A DNA stretch of 64,000 nucleotides from Phocaeicola massiliensis B84634 = Timone 84634 = DSM 17679 = JCM 13223 (GCF_000382445.1 NZ_KB905472.1:1553766-1617765); one strand, 5' to 3'. Shown: positions 36,558 to 47,541, counted from the first letter of the stretch. The notes: generated from the sequence alone by a model not told the origin. Numbers and translations are program-made.

Positions 36558-37388
36558 TTACAATACGGATATGATTCGAACCCCGGTATGAGTCCTTTTA
36601 TTCTTTGAATAGTCATACATTGGCTGAGGGTCCAGAATTACCTTCTTTGCCACAGAGGAAGCATGCAGCAAATGAAGGGTATCTCCCACCCAACAGACAA
36701 AACCGACGTGTACCACATCAAGTCCGGTAATATTCGTTGTGATTGCCAATATATCACCATCCTTTATATTCAACTTATAAGGAGGATAACTCAGTTGGTC
36801 TTTCGGAAAGTAAGTAACCACACTCCCATTCAACGCCTGTTCCTGTCGCACTATTTCAGCTACTAAAGAGGGATTATCTTTCAGCTGCCTATAACTGTCG
36901 GGATGGGTAGACATGAAGTTGAGATGCAACTCCTGTTGCAGGGTGCTGAATTCGTCTGTCCGCTCCTTTACGATACCCTTCCGCTCATTATCCTTTATCC
37001 ACTCGCTGAAATAATGCAGACGTGATGGATAGCCATTCAATACTCCGCCCCTATAACGCATATGTTGCAACGCTTTTTTAAAACTGCCAAAGTTCCTTTC
37101 CTTGTCTTTATCTGCTAAAGCCAAAGCTAAAACCGTCTCAACAAAAGTCGTACAATCCACCTTGTCCAAATGAACTACAAGGTTTTCCTCTTTGCCTTCA
37201 TCCAAGGTTCCCGCCACGTAAGGCACGCCCAGCATCTGTCGGGCAAAAAACATTGTTCTGCTGCTATCGCCGGGCAATGCCGACGCTTTCTGCAATAAAG
37301 CCTCCACTTTTATACTGTCTTTCTCTTGAGCTGCCGCAGGAAGCATCAGCATTCCTGTCAAAAAGAATAATAAAGCCGTTCGTTTCAT
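36558..37388 (-). CDS. DUF1460 amidase-like exported protein
   Basis: A 276-residue exported protein (signal LLFFLTGMLMLPAAAQ) with the NlpC/P60-like catalytic residues of the DUF1460 family: the cysteine in KVDCTTFVE (C79) and the histidine in LDVVHVGF (H227). Members are N-acetylmuramoyl-L-alanine amidase-like peptidoglycan hydrolases. Its neighbour mtgA also acts on the wall, but the two genes converge and are not cotranscribed. Confidence 0.88.
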   Translation of the reverse strand: MKRTALLFFLTGMLMLPAAAQEKDSIKVEALLQKASALPGDSSRTMFFARQMLGVPYVAGTLDEGKEENLVVHLDKVDCTTFVETVLALALADKDKERNFGSFKKALQHMRYRGGVLNGYPSRLHYFSEWIKDNERKGIVKERTDEFSTLQQELHLNFMSTHPDSYRQLKDNPSLVAEIVRQEQALNGSVVTYFPKDQLSYPPYKLNIKDGDILAITTNITGLDVVHVGFVCWVGDTLHLLHASSVAKKVILDPQPMYDYSKNKRTHTGVRIISVL

Positions 37389-37438
37389 CCTGTTGGTTTT
37401 CTGAAGGAGTAAAGATAGTAATTAAATAAATGATAATA

Positions 37439-37460
37439 AAAAAACAGGCGCCTGTTTTTT
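37439..37460 (-). terminator. Perfect 22-bp palindrome after the carboxyltransferase gene
   Basis: AAAAAACAGGC followed directly by its complement GCCTGTTTTTT. It lies 40 bases past the 37500 stop codon and has T-runs on both strands. It probably ends both the carboxyltransferase transcript and any read-through toward it. Confidence 0.6.
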
Positions 37461-37499
37461 AGAAAAACAAACGCCCGTCCCTTGTTGCTATATTATAAA

Positions 37500-39275
37500 T
37501 CAAGCGAAAAACTCCGTTCGTTCCAAGTAAGCAATGACATCACCTTTGTTGACAACCGCACCCTGTGCAGCACATACTTCCACTACTCTTCCGGTGAAAT
37601 TGGCCATTATCTTTTCGTATTCTCCCCATGGAGTGGAAATATAACAGAACACTTCGTCATGCTGGTATTTACGACCGATAAAAGGAGCTGTCGACGGACC
37701 TTCCACCGATACTTCCCACAATACCTGTCCTTTTTCGGGCGCAATAATCGGGTCGGCCTTGGCGCGCTTATACTTTTTGATTTCTTCTTCATTAAAACCA
37801 CTCTTTGCCATTGCCGCATCTTTGGCACGCTGCAGGTCATCCAAGAAACGCTTCTTGGCAACTCCTGATTTATAATCACGATATTGGCGGTCGTGCATGG
37901 CCAATTCAAAGAGCTCTTCATCATCTTCTCCATAGTCCCAACCATTTTCATCCATTTCTTTGCGATAGTTGTCCAACTCATCGGGATAGTTCTTCTGTGG
38001 GTCTTCATCCGTAAATTCCAACCCTTTGCTCTTTGCCAACTCTATAATTTCGGGAGCTAACTCACCGGGCAGCTTACCACTCTTTCCTAATATCATATCC
38101 CAAGTATGATTGTCTATCATGGTCCAGCGTCCCTCACCCTTTATCAACTGCATTACGTTCATCAGCGCCACATTCTTTACATATTGGCTAAATGGAGTTA
38201 CCAACGGAGGATAGCCTAATTTCGGCCATACATATTCCACTTCCTCAAACAGCATCACCACCAAGTCATCCAGACTCATCGGCTCCTTGCCCTGTCCTTT
38301 CAATATCAAGTTGATGCCCGAATGAACACCCTTCAAGTCAGCCATCATGGAACCCATCATGCCGCCCGGCAGTCCGCAACCGAGCAACAACGAAGACATG
38401 TGTTTGTTGGTAGGGTCGATAAAATAACCCAAGAAATCATCTATAAACTCTTGCGTCATGCTGCGCGCTTTCATATAAGCCTTCATATTGATTTCGGGCA
38501 CCCGGAAACCGGCATTCTTCAGCATGGCCTGAACGGAGATGACATCGGGATGCACCTTTCCCCATGACAAGGGTTCCATTGCAACATCAATAATATCGGC
38601 ACCGTTTTCACAAACCTCCAAAATAGACGCCATCGATAAGCCCGGCCCCGTATGTCCATGATATTGGACAATCACTTCGGGATGTTTTTCCTTGATATTT
38701 TTCACCAGTTGCCCCAACATTTCGGGACGTCCAATACCTGCCATATCTTTCAGGCAGATTTCGGGAGCCCCTGCCTCTATCAATTGATCTGCTATGCGGG
38801 AATAGTACTCTACGGTGTGAACCGGAGAATAAGTAATACACAAGGTAGCCTGCGGAATCATTCCGGCTTCCTTGGCATATTTTATAGAAGGAATAATATT
38901 GCGCACTTCATTCAGACCGCAAAAAATACGAGTGATATCAACTCCCTGTGCATGTTTCACCTTATACATCAACCGTCGCACATCAGCGGGAACGGGATAC
39001 ATTCTCAATGCATTCAAACCACGATCGAGCATATGAGTCTGAATACCTGCTTCATGCAATGGTTTGGTAAACGTACGGACTGCTTTATTCGGGTTCTCCC
39101 CATAAAGTAAGTTCACTTGTTCAAAAGCACCTCCATTGGTCTCCACGCGGGCAAAACAGCCCATCTCAATGATAAGAGGAGCTATCCGTGCCAACTGGTC
39201 TGCTCTGGGTTGATACTTTCCTGATGACTGCCACATATCGCGGTAGACCAAACTGAATTTGATTTCTTTTTTCAT
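37500..39275 (-). CDS. Pyruvate carboxylase/oxaloacetate decarboxylase-type carboxyltransferase subunit
   Basis: The 591-residue protein has the TIM-barrel carboxyltransferase domain: VYRDMWQSSGKYQ (an altered form of RDxxQS), the metal-binding YHGHTGPG and the carbamoylated lysine in CLKDMAG. A conserved carboxylase (PYC_OADA-like) domain follows, then a C-terminal biotinyl/lipoyl-like domain, STPWGEYEKIMANFTGRVVE. The canonical biotin site A/V-M-K-M is absent. Twenty-five upstream codons lie ahead of the chosen ATG at 39275, and the -7 box at 39312-39319 overlaps them. The substrate (pyruvate or oxaloacetate) is uncertain. Confidence 0.85.
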   Translation of the reverse strand: MKKEIKFSLVYRDMWQSSGKYQPRADQLARIAPLIIEMGCFARVETNGGAFEQVNLLYGENPNKAVRTFTKPLHEAGIQTHMLDRGLNALRMYPVPADVRRLMYKVKHAQGVDITRIFCGLNEVRNIIPSIKYAKEAGMIPQATLCITYSPVHTVEYYSRIADQLIEAGAPEICLKDMAGIGRPEMLGQLVKNIKEKHPEVIVQYHGHTGPGLSMASILEVCENGADIIDVAMEPLSWGKVHPDVISVQAMLKNAGFRVPEINMKAYMKARSMTQEFIDDFLGYFIDPTNKHMSSLLLGCGLPGGMMGSMMADLKGVHSGINLILKGQGKEPMSLDDLVVMLFEEVEYVWPKLGYPPLVTPFSQYVKNVALMNVMQLIKGEGRWTMIDNHTWDMILGKSGKLPGELAPEIIELAKSKGLEFTDEDPQKNYPDELDNYRKEMDENGWDYGEDDEELFELAMHDRQYRDYKSGVAKKRFLDDLQRAKDAAMAKSGFNEEEIKKYKRAKADPIIAPEKGQVLWEVSVEGPSTAPFIGRKYQHDEVFCYISTPWGEYEKIMANFTGRVVEVCAAQGAVVNKGDVIAYLERTEFFA

Positions 39276-39311
39276 AATTATATTTCGATTTAAAGGTGTT
39301 TCGTCCTTCTG

Positions 39312-39319
39312 CAAATATA
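39312..39319 (-). promoter_or_regulatory. -7 box for the carboxyltransferase gene
   Basis: Reads TATATTTG on the minus strand, 37 bases before the ATG at 39275; it lies inside the open frame that extends upstream, supporting the shorter start. Confidence 0.6.
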
Positions 39320-39407
39320 ACAAATGAATAAAAAGAAAGTTAATATTCAAGTAGATTTTTTATCCTCTAAAAACATGTTTAATATCATATTGCCAGCTAT
39401 ACAAAAC

Positions 39408-39437
39408 AGAATAGGCCGAACTTATCCGACCTATTCT
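39408..39437 (-). terminator. Terminator after the sigma factor gene
   Basis: Arms AGAATAGG (39408-39415) and CCTATTCT (39430-39437), 27 bases past the stop, with TTTTG following on the minus strand. Confidence 0.65.
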
Positions 39438-39463
39438 TTCTTTTTGTTATTTACAGACGCTAA

Positions 39464-39967
39464 TTACACAAAATCACGTAGCTGTCCCTGCAAGCGTTGA
39501 CGAGTAAAAAAGATACGACTTTTTACTGTTCCAAGCGGCAAAGATAATTTTTCGGCTATCTCACGATATTTAAAGCCTGACACATGCATGGCAAAGGGAA
39601 TACGGTATTCATTCGGCAAGAGATTTACTACCCGGTGTATTTCCTTAATGTCATAAGCACCTTCTGTACTGTCAAAACCGGAATCCTGTGGCAAGTTCAA
39701 GTGGTATAAGTTATCGGTGTGGTCGACAAATGTTTGGTCACGTACAATTTTTCTGTAATTATTAATAAAGATGTTACGCATGATTGTGTACATCCATCCC
39801 TTAAAGTTTGTATCGGGAATATACTTATCCTCATTGTCTAAGGCTTTCAGCGACGTCTCCTGCAATAGGTCGTTAGCTTCCTCACGGTCGGCTGTCAGTT
39901 TATAGGCAAATCGAAGTAATTCTTCTTGCACACTAAGCAGGTTTTTCTTAAAACTAATACTATTCAT
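39464..39967 (-). CDS. ECF-like RNA polymerase sigma factor
   Basis: A 167-residue sigma70-family protein with region 2 (EELLRFAYKLTADREEANDLLQETSLKAL in the N-terminal part, FKGWMYTIMRNIFINNYRK) and region 4 (LPNEYRIPFAMHVSGFKYREIAEKL, then LPLGTVKSRIFFTRQRL). Regions 1 and 3 are lacking, as in ECF factors. No anti-sigma factor or TonB-linked FecR gene is next to it, so it is not of the SusCD-linked type. The regulon is unknown. Confidence 0.9.
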   Translation of the reverse strand: MNSISFKKNLLSVQEELLRFAYKLTADREEANDLLQETSLKALDNEDKYIPDTNFKGWMYTIMRNIFINNYRKIVRDQTFVDHTDNLYHLNLPQDSGFDSTEGAYDIKEIHRVVNLLPNEYRIPFAMHVSGFKYREIAEKLSLPLGTVKSRIFFTRQRLQGQLRDFV

Positions 39968-40057
39968 AAGTTTTTAAGTTTAGGTTTATAACTCTTTGTT
40001 CATGCTCTCGTGCTGCAAGGATAAGGCTTTTTTAAGGGGCGGACAAGGAAAAACTAT

Positions 40058-40107
40058 CAAAATAGGGGGTAAAAACCGCCAATTATCAGTTTCTACCCCC
40101 TATCTTG
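40058..40107 (-). terminator. Terminator after the TRIC channel gene
   Basis: Arms ATAGGGGGTA (40062-40071) and TACCCCCTAT (40094-40103), extended on both sides by CAAA/CTTG-like pairs with one mismatch. Confidence 0.65.
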
Positions 40108-40131
40108 TCGATTAACAGGTGGTTTTCGGAG

Positions 40132-40740
40132 CTATTCTCCTTTTAAAGTTGGTAAACAAATACTATATTTAACAGCCAAAATACGAGTGAAAAACACCGT
40201 TACTCCTCCTACCACCTGGCATCCGTAAGCCTCCATTCCGGCAAAGTCGCATATCCAGTAAGCCAGTCCGCCCACGACACACGCCATTGCATAAATTTCC
40301 TTACGAAAGATTAACGGAATCTCATTAATAAACACATCGCGGATTACACCTCCGGCAGCACCCGTAATACTACCCATGATAATGGCTACCCAATAAGGAT
40401 ACCCCAATGCAATGCTCTTGCCCACACCTACAACGGTAAACAAAGCCAGACCGATGCTGTCAAACAAGAAGAATGTATTGTGCATGTGAATCAGATACTT
40501 TCCAAAAGCAATCACCCAGAACAATGCAAGCCCCGTACATATCAAATAAATGGGGTCGGTCATCCATCCCGGCGTCACATCCAACAACACATCGCGAATT
40601 GTACCTCCGCCGATAGCCGTTGCCATTCCTACTACATAAGCCCCGAACCAGTCAAATTGTTTAGCCGAAGCAAGCCGGATGCCACTAATGGCAAAGGCAA
40701 ACGTTCCTATAAAATCCAAAACTTGTACAAATGTTATCAT
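40132..40740 (-). CDS. TRIC-family cation channel protein (YicG-like)
   Basis: A 202-residue integral membrane protein with seven hydrophobic segments and two copies of the family signature: AIGGGTIRDVLLDVTP and GAAGGVIRDVFINEIP. Prokaryotic members of the trimeric intracellular cation channel (UPF0126) family conduct monovalent cations. Promoters for this gene and wecB diverge. Confidence 0.92.
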   Translation of the reverse strand: MITFVQVLDFIGTFAFAISGIRLASAKQFDWFGAYVVGMATAIGGGTIRDVLLDVTPGWMTDPIYLICTGLALFWVIAFGKYLIHMHNTFFLFDSIGLALFTVVGVGKSIALGYPYWVAIIMGSITGAAGGVIRDVFINEIPLIFRKEIYAMACVVGGLAYWICDFAGMEAYGCQVVGGVTVFFTRILAVKYSICLPTLKGE

Positions 40741-40790
40741 AAATAAACTTATTTGGCTGCAAAGTAACGAATAATTTCGATAAGAAAACG

Positions 40791-40798
40791 TATTTTTG
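40791..40798 (+). promoter_or_regulatory. -7 box for wecB
   Basis: TATTTTTG lies 24 bases before the ATG. Confidence 0.6.
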
Positions 40799-40822
40799 TC
40801 TTTTGAAAATAGCTAAAATGAA

Positions 40823-41911
40823 ATGAAAATAACAATTATCGCAGGCGCACGCCCCAATTTCATGAAAATTGCTCCCTTAATGCGTGCTATTAACGCTGCC
40901 AAAGCAGCAGGTAAGAACATCAGTGCCCGTCTGGTATATACAGGTTCGGACGAAGACAAGAGCCTGGAGCCCTCTTTGTTCACCGACCTCGACATGCCCC
41001 GTCCCGATGCATATTTAAGAGTGGATGATACTGATTTCTTCCAACGAATGGCAGGCATTGTCGTTGCCTTTGCCCGTGAGCTGGAGAAGCATCCTGCACA
41101 AATTGTCATTGTGGTAGACGACCTCACTCCCACTATGGCCTGTTCTATCGTAGCTAAAAAGAAAGGGCTGAAAGTTGCTCATTTGGTAGCCGGGACACGC
41201 TCTTTCGACATGGATATGCCGAAAGAAGTCAACCGTATGATTACCGACGGACTTTCGGATATCCTATTTACTGCCGGAATGGTGGCAAACCGAAACTTAA
41301 ACCATACGGGAACAGAACAGGCTCATGTCCATTTTGTTGGAAATATCTTAATCGACACTTTGCGATACAACCGCACAAGACTACAACGCCCTGTGGCTTT
41401 CTCTATTATGGGAGTGAAGGAAAAAGAATACGTACTGCTTACTTTAAACCGACATACATTAATTAATAACGATGCTGTTCTGAAAACCCTTTTCCATACA
41501 ATATTGGAAAAGACAGATAAACCGATTGTCGCTCCTTTACATAATTATGTAAAAAACAAACTGAGTGCCCTGGGCATTCATTCCGAGCGACTGCATATTC
41601 TTCCTCCCCAACCCTATCTGGCTTTCGGATATATGGTAAATCAGGCGCAGACCATTATCACAGACTCGGGTAATGTGGCTGAAGAAGCTACCTTCCTCGG
41701 TATTCCCTGCATCACACTGAACACTTATGCCGAGCATCCTGAAACCGTAAGTATCGGTACGAATTGTTTGGTGGGTGAAGATGCCGGAGCTTTGTCTGCG
41801 GCACTTGACAGGCTGAATAAAGGCGAATGGCAGAAAGGACATCTGCCGGAACGCTGGGACGGTCGTGCTGCCGAAAGAATTGTGCAAACCTTGCTCGAAG
41901 AGAAATTATAA
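40823..41911 (+). CDS. wecB: UDP-N-acetylglucosamine 2-epimerase (non-hydrolysing)
   Basis: The 362-residue GT-B fold enzyme interconverts UDP-GlcNAc and UDP-ManNAc for surface polysaccharide synthesis. It shows the N-terminal GARPNFMKIAPLMRA, VGNILIDTL, and the nucleotide-sugar loop TDSGNVAEEATFLGIPCI. The usual HVEAG-like segment reads HLVAGTRSFDMDMPKEVNR. No polysaccharide cluster surrounds it here, so it is an isolated housekeeping copy. Confidence 0.88.
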   Translation: MKITIIAGARPNFMKIAPLMRAINAAKAAGKNISARLVYTGSDEDKSLEPSLFTDLDMPRPDAYLRVDDTDFFQRMAGIVVAFARELEKHPAQIVIVVDDLTPTMACSIVAKKKGLKVAHLVAGTRSFDMDMPKEVNRMITDGLSDILFTAGMVANRNLNHTGTEQAHVHFVGNILIDTLRYNRTRLQRPVAFSIMGVKEKEYVLLTLNRHTLINNDAVLKTLFHTILEKTDKPIVAPLHNYVKNKLSALGIHSERLHILPPQPYLAFGYMVNQAQTIITDSGNVAEEATFLGIPCITLNTYAEHPETVSIGTNCLVGEDAGALSAALDRLNKGEWQKGHLPERWDGRAAERIVQTLLEEKL

Positions 41912-41961
41912 AGAGAAAAGGAATAACCATCACTTTTAATCGGCCCGGCGCAGTGCTATTG

Positions 41962-42037
41962 GTCATTCCGAAACAAAAAAGAAGAATCTGCTGACACAAA
42001 GTAATGTGCGCAGATTCTTCACAATATCCAAAATGAC
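41962..42037. repeat. 76-bp palindromic intergenic element, copy A
   Basis: Nested inverted arms: outer GTCATT/AATGAC (41962-41967, 42032-42037), inner GAAGAATCTGC/GCAGATTCTTC (41981-41991, 42010-42020). It sits between converging wecB and DUF3078 genes and can act as a terminator. A related element of the same size lies at 50611-50686. Confidence 0.75.
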
Positions 42038-42056
42038 AAAAGATACAATACCGTAT

Positions 42057-43445
42057 TTACCAAGTATAGTTCAAACCGAAACTCAGCAATTCCTGCAACT
42101 GGAAATAGCTCTTATTATCCTCCGTCAACTTCACGCCATCATCATAGCGGGCATGAACGAATAATTTCGTCGACAAATAACGGTTCAACACGAAGTTGAA
42201 TGTGTTTTCCCAACTGGCAATTACTTTATCATAAGTAGTAAAGTATTCCAATTTAGACTCCCATACGATACTCGGGATAATTGTCCAAGTGAGGTTTCCC
42301 GTAAATTTAGAACCGATAAGGTTGGCAGTGCTGTGCCCCGGCTCCACATTAAAAGCAGCAGGATCGGTAATTTTATCATTACTGATATACATAAAGGTAT
42401 ATGCCAGCGGAGATGTCAGCAAAGACAAAGTATAATTCTTCTTGTTTTGCTTAAAGTCCATACCGAGGGTTATATCAAGCTGTGCCGGAGACATGAAATT
42501 AGAAATCATGTCGTTCGTATTGGTTTTGTAGTTAGCAAAGAACTGGGTCTTGAACTCGGCAGCCAATGTATAATACCAATTCTTGAATGCTTTCACACCG
42601 AGCTTACTGTTCAAACGGAACAAATCGGCGTTTGTCTTATATTTATGAACCGTATCAGAAGGGGCAGTGACGAATCCCAACTTCATCTCCAGCTTATTTT
42701 CAAATTCCAGCCGCTGACGGTCATCAAAATTAGCTTCAAGCACTAAGCCCGAGAGCAAAGAGTTAGTACTTTCACCACCTTTATACCAATTGTCCGAAAT
42801 ATAATGCTGTGTAAACTGAGCATATCCGTTTCCTTTATATTTCCAGAAGTTGGGACGAACAATCACCAAATCACTTTCCGTATCCACACTCTCCACCGGA
42901 TTTTCCGGTTGTAAGAAGCTCTTAATATGCTCTTTACGTGGATTCATTACAATCTGGCTGTCTTCCAAAGGCTTCAAGTCTGCCAGATAAAGCTCATTAC
43001 CCAACACTCTCTCAGGATACTGCATATAATAATTAAGAAGAATTTTATTCACCCAACGGTCTACCTTGGCCGACCGTTCCAAATCAGGCACAGTAAACAA
43101 CCGAATAGAATCCTGTTTGGCACGATAAACCGAATCTGCCGCCGTGTGTTTAGTATTATATTCTTCGGGCGACCACTTCAATTCGAAAGCCTGCTCTACC
43201 GGTGCGGTATAATAAGTAGGCGGAACAAACAATTTATAATAAGCCGGGTCACGGCGGACACGCGGAGCCGGAGCATCCAAGTCATCCCACATTCTAAAAT
43301 AAGCATAATAAGCTGCTCTCAAATTAGCCAAAGAATCGGCAAATGCCGCTACCGCAGGACTTGCCTTCGCTTTTGTTATCTTCTGCGCCGGTGCTACAGA
43401 GCAAAACAAAGCCAAAATCAAGGGTAAAGCCAGTTTTCTTTTCAT
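42057..43445 (-). CDS. DUF3078-containing outer membrane protein
   Basis: The 462-residue precursor has a signal peptide (MKRKLALPLILALFCSVAPA). The first part of the mature protein is helical, the second a run of beta strands with aromatic girdles ending in FQLQELLSFGLNYTW, as expected for a barrel. The DUF3078 family is Bacteroidetes-specific with no known function. Ten upstream codons lack signal-peptide character, so the ATG at 43445 was used. Confidence 0.85.
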   Translation of the reverse strand: MKRKLALPLILALFCSVAPAQKITKAKASPAVAAFADSLANLRAAYYAYFRMWDDLDAPAPRVRRDPAYYKLFVPPTYYTAPVEQAFELKWSPEEYNTKHTAADSVYRAKQDSIRLFTVPDLERSAKVDRWVNKILLNYYMQYPERVLGNELYLADLKPLEDSQIVMNPRKEHIKSFLQPENPVESVDTESDLVIVRPNFWKYKGNGYAQFTQHYISDNWYKGGESTNSLLSGLVLEANFDDRQRLEFENKLEMKLGFVTAPSDTVHKYKTNADLFRLNSKLGVKAFKNWYYTLAAEFKTQFFANYKTNTNDMISNFMSPAQLDITLGMDFKQNKKNYTLSLLTSPLAYTFMYISNDKITDPAAFNVEPGHSTANLIGSKFTGNLTWTIIPSIVWESKLEYFTTYDKVIASWENTFNFVLNRYLSTKLFVHARYDDGVKLTEDNKSYFQLQELLSFGLNYTW

Positions 43446-43485
43446 ATTCTTTATCGTTTTTGCGTAAAAAGGCACTTAAATGGTG

Positions 43486-43493
43486 CAAAAGTA
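43486..43493 (-). promoter_or_regulatory. -7 box for the DUF3078 gene
   Basis: Reads TACTTTTG on the minus strand, 41 bases before the ATG at 43445. Confidence 0.6.
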
Positions 43494-43526
43494 CACTTAA
43501 TTTTCCTTATATCAAAAGACAAAAGT

Positions 43527-43603
43527 ACTTTTAAAAACCATATCAATGACTTTTTAAAACCGGATGAAGTTTTTAAAAAGCGCTGCCGGTTACTTTTTAA
43601 ACG
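43527..43603 (+). repeat. Four T-tract/A-tract motifs upstream of pyrG
   Basis: Four copies of the pattern [AG][CG]TTTT(T)AAA have TTAA centres at 43531, 43554, 43573 and 43597, spaced 23, 19 and 24 bases (mean 22). The array ends about 52 bases before the pyrG -7 box. The layout resembles the arrays at 33465 and 47441 but with looser spacing. Confidence 0.45.
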
Positions 43604-43654
43604 TTCTATTACGTTTTTTTGTTGTGCAACCGGGAAATTCAGAAAAAGATTTTG

Positions 43655-43662
43655 TAATTTTG
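43655..43662 (+). promoter_or_regulatory. -7 box for pyrG-yidC
   Basis: TAATTTTG lies 44 bases before the GTG start of pyrG. Confidence 0.6.
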
Positions 43663-43703
43663 CAACTTCGATAATTCAAGAGAATAACATTTAAAAATAT
43701 TAA

Positions 43704-45308
<1,605 letters not shown>

Positions 45309-45346
45309 AACGAGAATTATAATATAAATAAGGTAAACAAGAAAAA

Positions 45347-47209
45347 ATGGACAAAAACACTTTAGTGGGATTCGCCCTGATTGGTGCAGTTGTGATAGGC
45401 TTCAGCATCTACAACCGTCCCAGCCAGGAAGAAATGGCACGTGCAAAACACTACCAGGATTCCATTCAGGCTATCGCCCAAAAAGAAGCTGCCATGCAAG
45501 AACAGGCAGCACAGCAGAGTGCGGCCTATACAATACAGGCAGACTCTACCTCACTGTTCTATGGCGCGAGCCAGGGAACGGAGCAGTTGACAACACTGGA
45601 AAACGATTTGGTGAAAATCACATTTACCAATAAAGGCGGACGCGTATGCGCCGCCACGCTAAAAAATTATAACGGTCAGGACGGTAAGCCTTTGGAGCTG
45701 TTTGACGAAAAAGACTCGGGCATGAACTTCGCTTTCGAAGGAAAGAACGAAAACATTTTGACCGAAGACCTTTACTTCCGACCAACCAATGTGACCGACA
45801 GTACAGTGACGATGCGGCTGGCCACCAACGGTGCAGGCTATATCGATTTCGACTACAAGCTGCTACCCAATACCTATGTGGTGAACTTCTCCATCCGCGC
45901 CAACGGAATGCAGAATTTCTTCCCGGCAGCAGCCAACACTGTCAACATCAACTGGCATCAGCGTGCACGCCAATTAGAAAAAGGGTTCAGCTTTGAGCAA
46001 CGTTATACTTCGCTCACCTACAAGCCGGTGGACAAAGGCTCGGACTACCTGAACGAAATGAAAGATGCCAAAGAAGAAGTGACCGACCGCTTAGACTGGA
46101 TTGCTTTCAAAAACCAGTTCTTCTCAAGCGTACTGATTGCCGATCAGGACTTCGACAAGGCTTCACTGGTCTCTACTCCCCTAAAAGAGGGAAGCGGATA
46201 TATGAAGAACTATACCGCAGACATGACCACATTCTTTGACCCCACGGGAAAACAGGCTACCAATATGCAGTTCTATTTCGGTCCCAACCATTTCAAGACA
46301 CTGCTGGCAAGCAATGACTTGAGCCTTTCGCAAAAAGACCTGGAACTGGAAGATCTGGTATATTTGGGTTGGCCGATTATCCGATGGATTAACCGCTGGT
46401 TTACCATCCCCTTGTTCGACTGGCTGTCTGGTTGGGGACTGAGCATGGGTATAGTGCTACTGTTAATGACCATTATCGTAAAAGCATTGGTGTATCCGGC
46501 TACCCACAAGTCATATATGTCATCTGCCAAGATGCGCGTATTAAAGCCATATATCAATGAAATCAATGCCAAATATCCCAAAAAGGAAGATGCGCTGAAG
46601 AAACAACAGGAAACCATGGCACTTTACAGCAAGTATGGTGTCAGTCCGATGGGTGGCTGTCTGCCGATGCTGATTCAGATGCCGGTATTCATGGCGTTGT
46701 TCTTCTTCGTGCCAAACGCCATTGAACTGCGCCAGCAGAGTTTCTTATGGGCTCCCGACATGTCTACCTACGATGACATCATTCATTGGAGCACCACTAT
46801 TCCTTTGCTGGGCAATCACTTGAGTCTGTTCTGTTTGCTGTTCAGCATTACTAACATCCTGAACACAATGTACACCATGAAGCAACAAGACACCGGCCAG
46901 CAGCAAATGCCGGGTATGAAACTGATGATGTATATCATGCCTGTGATGTTTATCTTTATTTTCAACGGCTACTCTTCCGGTCTGAACTATTATTACTTCA
47001 TCTCCGGTTTGATAGGTATCCTGACTATGGTCTTCCTGCGCAAGACAACTGATGAGAAGAAACTTCTTGCACAATTGGAAGCCAACAAGGAAAAGAAGAA
47101 ACAGAAAAACGGCGGTAAAGCCGGCGGTGGTCTGATGGCCAAGCTCGAAGCATTGCAGAAAGAGCAAGAACGCCTGCAACAGGAAAGAATGAACAAAGGA
47201 AAAAAATAA
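45347..47209 (+). CDS. yidC: Membrane protein insertase YidC
   Basis: A 620-residue inner-membrane insertase. It has an N-terminal anchor ([17 protein letters not shown]), a large periplasmic beta domain (residues about 70-340), and the five-segment insertase core from about 360 with [18 protein letters not shown] and [19 protein letters not shown], ending in a basic, ribosome-contacting tail rich in lysine. Length and layout are those of the Gram-negative long form. Confidence 0.96.
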   Translation: MDKNTLVGFALIGAVVIGFSIYNRPSQEEMARAKHYQDSIQAIAQKEAAMQEQAAQQSAAYTIQADSTSLFYGASQGTEQLTTLENDLVKITFTNKGGRVCAATLKNYNGQDGKPLELFDEKDSGMNFAFEGKNENILTEDLYFRPTNVTDSTVTMRLATNGAGYIDFDYKLLPNTYVVNFSIRANGMQNFFPAAANTVNINWHQRARQLEKGFSFEQRYTSLTYKPVDKGSDYLNEMKDAKEEVTDRLDWIAFKNQFFSSVLIADQDFDKASLVSTPLKEGSGYMKNYTADMTTFFDPTGKQATNMQFYFGPNHFKTLLASNDLSLSQKDLELEDLVYLGWPIIRWINRWFTIPLFDWLSGWGLSMGIVLLLMTIIVKALVYPATHKSYMSSAKMRVLKPYINEINAKYPKKEDALKKQQETMALYSKYGVSPMGGCLPMLIQMPVFMALFFFVPNAIELRQQSFLWAPDMSTYDDIIHWSTTIPLLGNHLSLFCLLFSITNILNTMYTMKQQDTGQQQMPGMKLMMYIMPVMFIFIFNGYSSGLNYYYFISGLIGILTMVFLRKTTDEKKLLAQLEANKEKKKQKNGGKAGGGLMAKLEALQKEQERLQQERMNKGKK

Positions 47210-47248
47210 GACTCCGCAATATTCTATTTCTTTAAATAAATAATTATC

Positions 47249-47291
47249 AAGGGGGACGACCATTTCTCAAAGAGATTTGATCGTCCCCCTT
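47249..47291 (+). terminator. Terminator after yidC
   Basis: Arms AAGGGGGACGA (47249-47259) and TCGTCCCCCTT (47281-47291), with an inner TCTC/GAGA pairing and a TTTTTC tail. Confidence 0.8.
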
Positions 47292-47440
47292 TTTCTTTTG
47301 ATGCACCAACCCGATGAGGTGCCTATGCACTAGTTGAAATCCCCCACCACACCGTCTCATACTCTTCTACCTCCCCTTGCAAAGCCTCCCTCATGCCATC
47401 ACAAACCGCGAAGCTTACTGATAGACAACCGGATTATCGC

Positions 47441-47503
47441 CACTAATCTATAAATCACAAGCACTAATCCACAAATCAACGGCATCAACCTGTAAATCAA
47501 TGA
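47441..47503 (+). repeat. Three 21-bp tandem repeats upstream of the HU-like gene
   Basis: Units at 47441, 47462 and 47483 are each 21 bases with the shared layout CA(C/T)(T/C)AA(T/C)C, two variable bases, then (T/C)AAATCA. The array ends 30 bases before the -7 box at 47534. Sequence differs from the MATE array but the period is identical. The rest of this 387-base gap holds the yidC terminator and otherwise nothing I recognise. Confidence 0.8.
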
Positions 47504-47533
47504 TAAAAATTAGGATATACATCAGGCATATAG

Positions 47534-47541
47534 TAACTTTG
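47534..47541 (+). promoter_or_regulatory. -7 box for the HU-like gene
   Basis: TAACTTTG, 55 bases before the chosen ATG at 47597. Confidence 0.6.

Noticed and set aside
36558..37388. Ordinary NlpC/P60 endopeptidase
   Set aside because: The cysteine and histidine motifs and spacing fit the DUF1460 group better than the NlpC/P60 core.
39464..39967. SusCD-type ECF sigma/anti-sigma locus
   Set aside because: No FecR-like anti-sigma, SusC or SusD gene lies next to it.
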